The notes under the pieces are model-generated. The model did no database searches. It had not been told where the DNA came from and worked only from the letters and a program-made list of their open reading frames with translations. The position numbers were made by a program, and so were the translations under genes. DNA of 64,000 nt from CAXOVX01 sp964213345 (GTDB lineage: Bacteria > Pseudomonadota > Alphaproteobacteria > Rickettsiales > Midichloriaceae). Of this stretch, positions 59,663-64,000 are shown one piece after another. Positions within the stretch are counted from its first letter, which is position 1. Every line of letters starts with the position of its first letter. The DNA lies in the NCBI GenBank assembly GCA_964213345.1, contig CAXOVX010000005.1:9813-73812 (forward strand), written 5' to 3'.

Positions 59663-62023
59663 ATGTTATTTAGACACAAATGTGTAAGGCTTATTTACCT
59701 TATTACTCTTATCTTATGCAGTGGCTGTGGAGAGGAATGCTATGATGCCAACGATATGGGAAATGGCAAGATGATCGTATTAAATGCAAGGGCTGAAAAA
59801 GGTACAAACGATCCACCCTTACTGCGACCAGAGCCAAAAAGCCACCAAGTAGTGGCTTGGAGAGATACCGGATTGTATACTATAGGAACAACGTATGATC
59901 AAAGTGGAAACCTTGTTGCCGCTGCAATACGAGGCAATGTAAGGGGAGTTTGGTACCCGTGGGGAAAGGGTGATCTTGCTCCTGGATGCGCTTCTGTTTT
60001 ATGTAATTTGTGTACCAATACCCCATGTGATAGGTATATGGCCACTTGCTTAACTCCAGGCAATGGAGCAGATGCTACAGGAAGCTATATTCGGCCTTCT
60101 AGGAGAAATGCACCTTGTGCTCTCAAGAATGGAATGGGTTTATATGGGTTAATTTCGATTCAAAAAAGCACTGGTGGTGGATACAGTGACCCTAATGCCA
60201 ACGCTGAAACTTCTGATGCTCCATCTGCGAGTGCTTTTCGCACATTTCACGTAGGGCAGTACAGCATCAATGACAAAGGAGATTTTGCAGTACTATATAA
60301 TGTGGTGTGCGATCCTGAAACTTTGCAATGTCGACGTGATCGACAGCAAGGTGTTACTGGTGACTCTATGGCCTTAGGTAGGTTATATCTTAAAATTTTG
60401 GATAATTGGTATGGAGATAATGCTGGGGGGTACACTGTACAATTTTATGATGGTGTGTACTACAGGGGATTTATTACAGATTTGCTTTCATTTTTTAATG
60501 AGCTTATACGAGATTCTGCAAAGACCGTATATGAGCAAGTGGGTAACCACATAGTAAGTATCGCAAGAGCTATGTTAGTGCTTTATATTGCTATCACGGG
60601 CATACTTTTTATGATGGGCGTAACTCAGATAAGCGCTCAAGAATTGCTAATGCGGTTATTCAAAGTTGGTGTTATTGTAACTTTAATAAGTCCCTTCAAA
60701 AATACAATGGACCCTGAGAGTGGATACACTTTTTTTAATGATTATCTTTTTAATCTTTTTAGGGCAGCAGCAAATTCTGTGGCCAATGTTATTACAACTT
60801 CTGCATTTTTTATACAACAAGCTAATCACCATATGAGTGGCGTTATGGTGGCTGCAAAAACTTTATCACCTGGTGCCAGTTATTTAGTAATATATGATCA
60901 ATACATTACATCAGTTTTTTCAGAAGCGGTAAGTGCAAAAATATGGGGTTTATTGTTTACAAGTAAATTTTATTTCATATTAGCCATATATTTTTGTATT
61001 GTAATACTAATCATTACCATATTTAGGGCTATAGTGCTATATGCTGTAGCGTTTTTGCAAGTAGGATTGTTAGTATCTGTATTTCCTATCTTTATTATCA
61101 TGATATTATTCCAGTTTACGAAAGACTTGTTTCAAAATTGGCTAAGATATATGCTAGGTAGTGCTCTTGTAATAGTAATGACTACGGCACTAACAGCACT
61201 GATGTTCGTGTTATTGAAAACTGCATTAGACGATTTATTACGTTATGGAATATGCTGGAAAGAAGTATTTAGAATAATATTTTTTCCTGTTAATTTTTGG
61301 TATCCAAGTGATTTTAGTGAGGTTGATGTTGCGTTAAGTGCAGCAAATTATCTGCGAGTTTTATTTTTTACTCTCGTATTTTACGTATTTATGGATAATG
61401 TTGCAGATTTGGCAGATGGGCTAAGCGGCAACATGACATATGGCAGGATAGCTGATGCTTATAGAGGTGTCACGGGAGCAGCTCAGAAAACTGCTGCTTT
61501 CCTTGCAGATGAGCTTTACATTAATAAATTAGGTGACAAGTTACATGAGATACACAGCAAATATACTTCAGCTGGGGCTCTTGTTGATAGAGGCAAATTG
61601 CAGCGTGGATTTGATGTTATAGAAAAAGTTGCAGCAAAAACTGGTACTGTAGCTAAAGGCGCCGAAGCTCTGGGGGCAACTTTGTTTGATGACAATGAAA
61701 GCGCCAGAGCGGCAATGCAAGCATATGGCGCTGCTAAACAGGAAGAAAAGAATATGATAGATAGACAAGCAGCTAACGTTGCGACGCAAAAAGACAAAGA
61801 TGATTTACAAAAGAAAGAAGAGGAGGATGAGAAAAAGGAAGAAGCACAAAAAAAAGAAGGAAAAGAAGGGTTGAAAGATGGGAAAAAAGAGGATAAAGGT
61901 GAAAAAAATTTAGAAGGTAATAAAGAAATGGAAGATAAGAAAGATAATAAAGTGGGTAGAGATGGAGAAGAGCTAAAAAAGAACGAAAATGGTGATCAGA
62001 AAAATGGAAATATAAAGAGATGA
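59663..62023 (+). CDS. VirB6/TrbL-like type IV secretion protein 3 (possible lipoprotein)
   Basis: ATG 59663 follows AGGAGG by nine bases, so it is preferred over the in-frame ATG at 59612. The N-terminus (RLIYLITLILCSGCGEECYD) contains a lipobox-like LCSGC, so it may be lipidated. A soluble region with several Cys follows (CASVLCNLCTNTPCDRYMAT), then the polytopic core (GILFMMGVTQISAQELLMRL; FPIFIIMILFQFTKDLFQNW). The last ~95 residues are a Lys/Glu-rich, low-complexity tail (QKKEEEDEKKEEAQKKEGKE). The operon ends in IS debris. Confidence 0.9.
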   Translation: MLFRHKCVRLIYLITLILCSGCGEECYDANDMGNGKMIVLNARAEKGTNDPPLLRPEPKSHQVVAWRDTGLYTIGTTYDQSGNLVAAAIRGNVRGVWYPWGKGDLAPGCASVLCNLCTNTPCDRYMATCLTPGNGADATGSYIRPSRRNAPCALKNGMGLYGLISIQKSTGGGYSDPNANAETSDAPSASAFRTFHVGQYSINDKGDFAVLYNVVCDPETLQCRRDRQQGVTGDSMALGRLYLKILDNWYGDNAGGYTVQFYDGVYYRGFITDLLSFFNELIRDSAKTVYEQVGNHIVSIARAMLVLYIAITGILFMMGVTQISAQELLMRLFKVGVIVTLISPFKNTMDPESGYTFFNDYLFNLFRAAANSVANVITTSAFFIQQANHHMSGVMVAAKTLSPGASYLVIYDQYITSVFSEAVSAKIWGLLFTSKFYFILAIYFCIVILIITIFRAIVLYAVAFLQVGLLVSVFPIFIIMILFQFTKDLFQNWLRYMLGSALVIVMTTALTALMFVLLKTALDDLLRYGICWKEVFRIIFFPVNFWYPSDFSEVDVALSAANYLRVLFFTLVFYVFMDNVADLADGLSGNMTYGRIADAYRGVTGAAQKTAAFLADELYINKLGDKLHEIHSKYTSAGALVDRGKLQRGFDVIEKVAAKTGTVAKGAEALGATLFDDNESARAAMQAYGAAKQEEKNMIDRQAANVATQKDKDDLQKKEEEDEKKEEAQKKEGKEGLKDGKKEDKGEKNLEGNKEMEDKKDNKVGRDGEELKKNENGDQKNGNIKR

Positions 62024-62141
62024 GACATCAATTAAGAATTGGAAGTGCAGTAAAAACGGTGGAGGAGTTTTTGCGGTGTATAGTAGGTCGACATTTCGCT
62101 TGGCAGTTGTTAAAGGTGCGGGAAGTTCGTTAAGGAGGAGG

Positions 62142-62640
62142 GTTGTTTTCAAAAAAAGAACACTTTATAAAGAAGTAAACTACAAGACAAAAGAAGAGTT
62201 TTTAGAGAAAATATCATCAATATCTCGAGATAATTTGGTGTACATTGATGAAAGTGGAATATAGAAATATCTTTATAAAGAGCATGGATATGCGAAAAAG
62301 GGCAAGAAGTATACGATTTTATCTCAGGTAGAAGATATTCGAAGGTTATAGCAAAACTTGTGATAAAAGTTATTCGTCTGATATCTGTGTTAAAGCCTGG
62401 TCAGACGGTCATTATAGATAATACTAGCTTCCATAAATCACAAAATACAATAGAAATGAGAAAAATGATAGAAGAGGTAAAATATCATCTGTTATTTTTA
62501 CTTCCTTATTCACCAGATTTAAATTCAATCGAAAATTTTTTTGCCAATTTAAAGGCGTCGGTGGCAAAATATTGAAAAAATGCTCTTCTTTCTTTAGCAG
62601 ATGCTGTGGACGCTGCCTTCAAAAACCAATCCATTTCCGT
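62142..62640 (+). mobile_element. IS630-A, copy 3 (5' truncated, broken)
   Basis: From about 62142 the sequence matches IS630-A: FKKRTLYKEVNYKTKEEFLE, SISRDNLVYIDESGI followed by a stop, then SVLKPGQTVIIDNTSFHKSQ and FLLPYSPDLNSIENFFANLK. The helix-turn-helix part is missing and the upstream bases 62024-62141 are unrelated and unassigned. Confidence 0.8.
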
Positions 62641-62674
62641 TAACTATAAAAAGGGAAATTGGTAAGCGCTTTTC

Positions 62675-63603
62675 AACCCGAAGTAAGGATAAGATTAGAA
62701 GATAATAGTGGTTGAGATAGTGGGTTTATAGTGTGATAATTGGTATGGAATCAAGTAAGCTATAAGACTACAAGAAGCATTTTCTACGGATGTGAAAGTA
62801 GAATGCCAGAGTCTTTGAAATTGGTTGAGTTTGCCGGAAATAGTTTCAATAATTGTACGTTTATGGAGCAAAAACTTATTTTGTAGGAGTAATAATTTAT
62901 TTTTCATGTTCTTCTTAAGCCTTGTAATGAGCAACGAATCTTGATTCAATAGCTGTGTTGCTAATTCTTCTGAGATATATCCTTTATCGCCAAATAATTT
63001 CCCCCACAAACCCTTTGCCATGGTCAAGACAGGCTTTCTGTCGTCAACATTACCAGGTGTAATTCTGATAGAAACAAATTCGCTTTTATCATTGAAAATT
63101 GTGTGTAATTTCAGGCCATAAAACCAACCGGTGCTTGTTCTACTTTTGCAGTAATTCCACGAAAAACCTTATGTCTAGTGCCACGTAGAGCCTTACATGT
63201 CTCAAGTATTGGACACCACTAACATAACCATAATATAGGCAAAATACGCTTCAATACGGCTACAAACCTATCATACAACAATAAATTTTTGAAATCTCTA
63301 CGGTGTTTTACATACACATAAAACAACTAAACTTACTTCTGGGTAGCCTAATAGAGTAAGTTTAGTTATAGTCTCTACCTCACTAAGGATCATATTGCAC
63401 TCCCTACTCCTCTTGACTTTTATAAATGTATTTCCAACCAAAGTATAAATCCTTTGCACAAATCATCAACATAACAATATATTCCTGTAAAATCGATTTC
63501 CATATGTTTCCTCTTTGTTACCCTTTATCGGCTTCTTTAAACAGATATCATATCTCCATTTTATTGCATTATATTATCCATCCCTTAGCCCTTAGTTCGG
63601 GTT
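62675..63603 (-). mobile_element. IS982-family element A, copy 3 (broken)
   Basis: Ends AACCCGAAGTAAGG (62675-62688) and, inverted, AACCCGAACTAAGG (63590-63603) define about 929 bp. The transposase on the minus strand keeps GLWGKLFGDKGYISEELATQ, LLNQDSLLITRLKKNMKN and TIIETISGKLNQFQRLWHST near 63020-62780, but the 5' half is frameshifted and partly deleted around 63195-63235. Confidence 0.8.
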
Positions 63604-64000
63604 GTTAACACTAAAAAGAAGAATAATACTTGAATGATGGTATTTTTATAATCAGGCGAAAAACAGTGTGCTATCCTACATAGATTCAACATCCATAGCC
63701 ATTTGTCATCCGAAAAGAATTACGCGAAATATTGTGCAAAGCTAGATAAACCCAGTAAGGGCTGGTTTCTTGGATTAAAATTACACGTTGTGATTAATGA
63801 AATAGGCGAGATTCAAGGTATTAAATTGACGCCTGGCAATGGAGGAGTGCCAGTTTCATCCATCACAAGACGTCTAACTGGCTTGTTGTTTGGGGATACA
63901 GGGTACATAAAAAAGAAGCTCTTTGAAGAATTATACAGTGAGGACTAAATTAGTTACGGGGATAAAAAAGGGCATGAAAAATGTGCTAATACCCTTTTTG
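63604..64000 (+). mobile_element. IS982-family element B, copy 2 (truncated on the left, runs off the window)
   Basis: The sequence is the reverse complement of about 7262-7700 in copy 1. The frame at 63703-63948 reads KGWFLGLKLHVVINEIGEIQ and TGLLFGDTGYIKKKLFEELY. The same TPGN-adjacent deletion (TPGNGGVPVSS) occurs in copy 1. Its left part is cut where IS982-A ends, at 63603/63604. Confidence 0.75.

Overview
The window looks like a piece of an alphaproteobacterial chromosome from the order Rickettsiales, probably an obligate intracellular bacterium, perhaps of a protist. The reasons are: three tandem long VirB6/TrbL-like genes with large extracytoplasmic N-terminal parts (the rvhB6-type expansion of Rickettsiales); scattered rather than clustered housekeeping genes; a phaC / propionyl-CoA carboxylase / pta-ackA / fabI gene set; AT-rich DNA; and heavy decay of insertion sequences. 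This is inference from gene content; no 16S rRNA is present and the family cannot be fixed (Midichloriaceae-like and Rickettsiaceae-like protist symbionts both fit).

Layout. 1-1.4 kb: the 3' end of a large RTX-like, membrane-anchored protein with a His/Asp-rich tail. 2.4-5.4 kb: yqgE, tRNA-Ile(CAT), then plsX-fabH. 5.4-9.7 kb: an IS graveyard, with a frameshifted gene and a gene fragment followed by an IS630 remnant that is interrupted by an IS982-type element and flanked by other IS982 pieces. 9.7-23.6 kb (minus strand): an S9-like hydrolase lacking its catalytic triad, a Cys-rich small ORF, an IS110 pseudogene, dnaE, ftsZ, pccA and phaC. 24.1-27.2 kb (plus): an anaerobic (class III) ribonucleotide reductase operon in which the glycyl-radical domain is a separate 61-residue protein. 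27.3-33.9 kb (minus): IS630 remnant, murG with an unknown membrane protein, rpiB, an SH3 protein, coaD, a BON lipoprotein and pdxY. 34.1-37.8 kb (plus): maoC-pta, ackA, fabI, then initiator tRNA-fMet. 37.8-42 kb: a second IS graveyard, partly an inverted copy of the first. 42.2-49.6 kb: gatC-rseP-bamA (minus), ruvX (plus), efp-trpS-lptE (minus). 50.2-62 kb: phasin (minus), an AsmA-like protein, and three VirB6-like proteins (plus). 62.1-64 kb: IS630, IS982-A and IS982-B remnants.

How it fits together. Envelope: murG supports lipid II synthesis, bamA/rseP/lptE support outer-membrane assembly, and plsX/fabH/fabI supply lipids. Carbon and energy: pccA, phaC and phasin point to polyhydroxyalkanoate granules; MaoC-Pta and AckA can convert acyl-CoA to acyl-phosphate and ATP; the class III reductase makes deoxynucleotides without oxygen. 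Together these suggest life under low oxygen at least some of the time. The VirB6-like proteins are type IV secretion channel components.

The intergenic regions carry two dispersed repeat families that I do not recognise. R1 is about 110-140 bp, MITE-like, with five near-full and three partial copies. R2 is about 65 bp, with three copies, two of them at the 3' ends of genes. These repeats, the triad-less S9 protein and the split reductase are the most interesting items.
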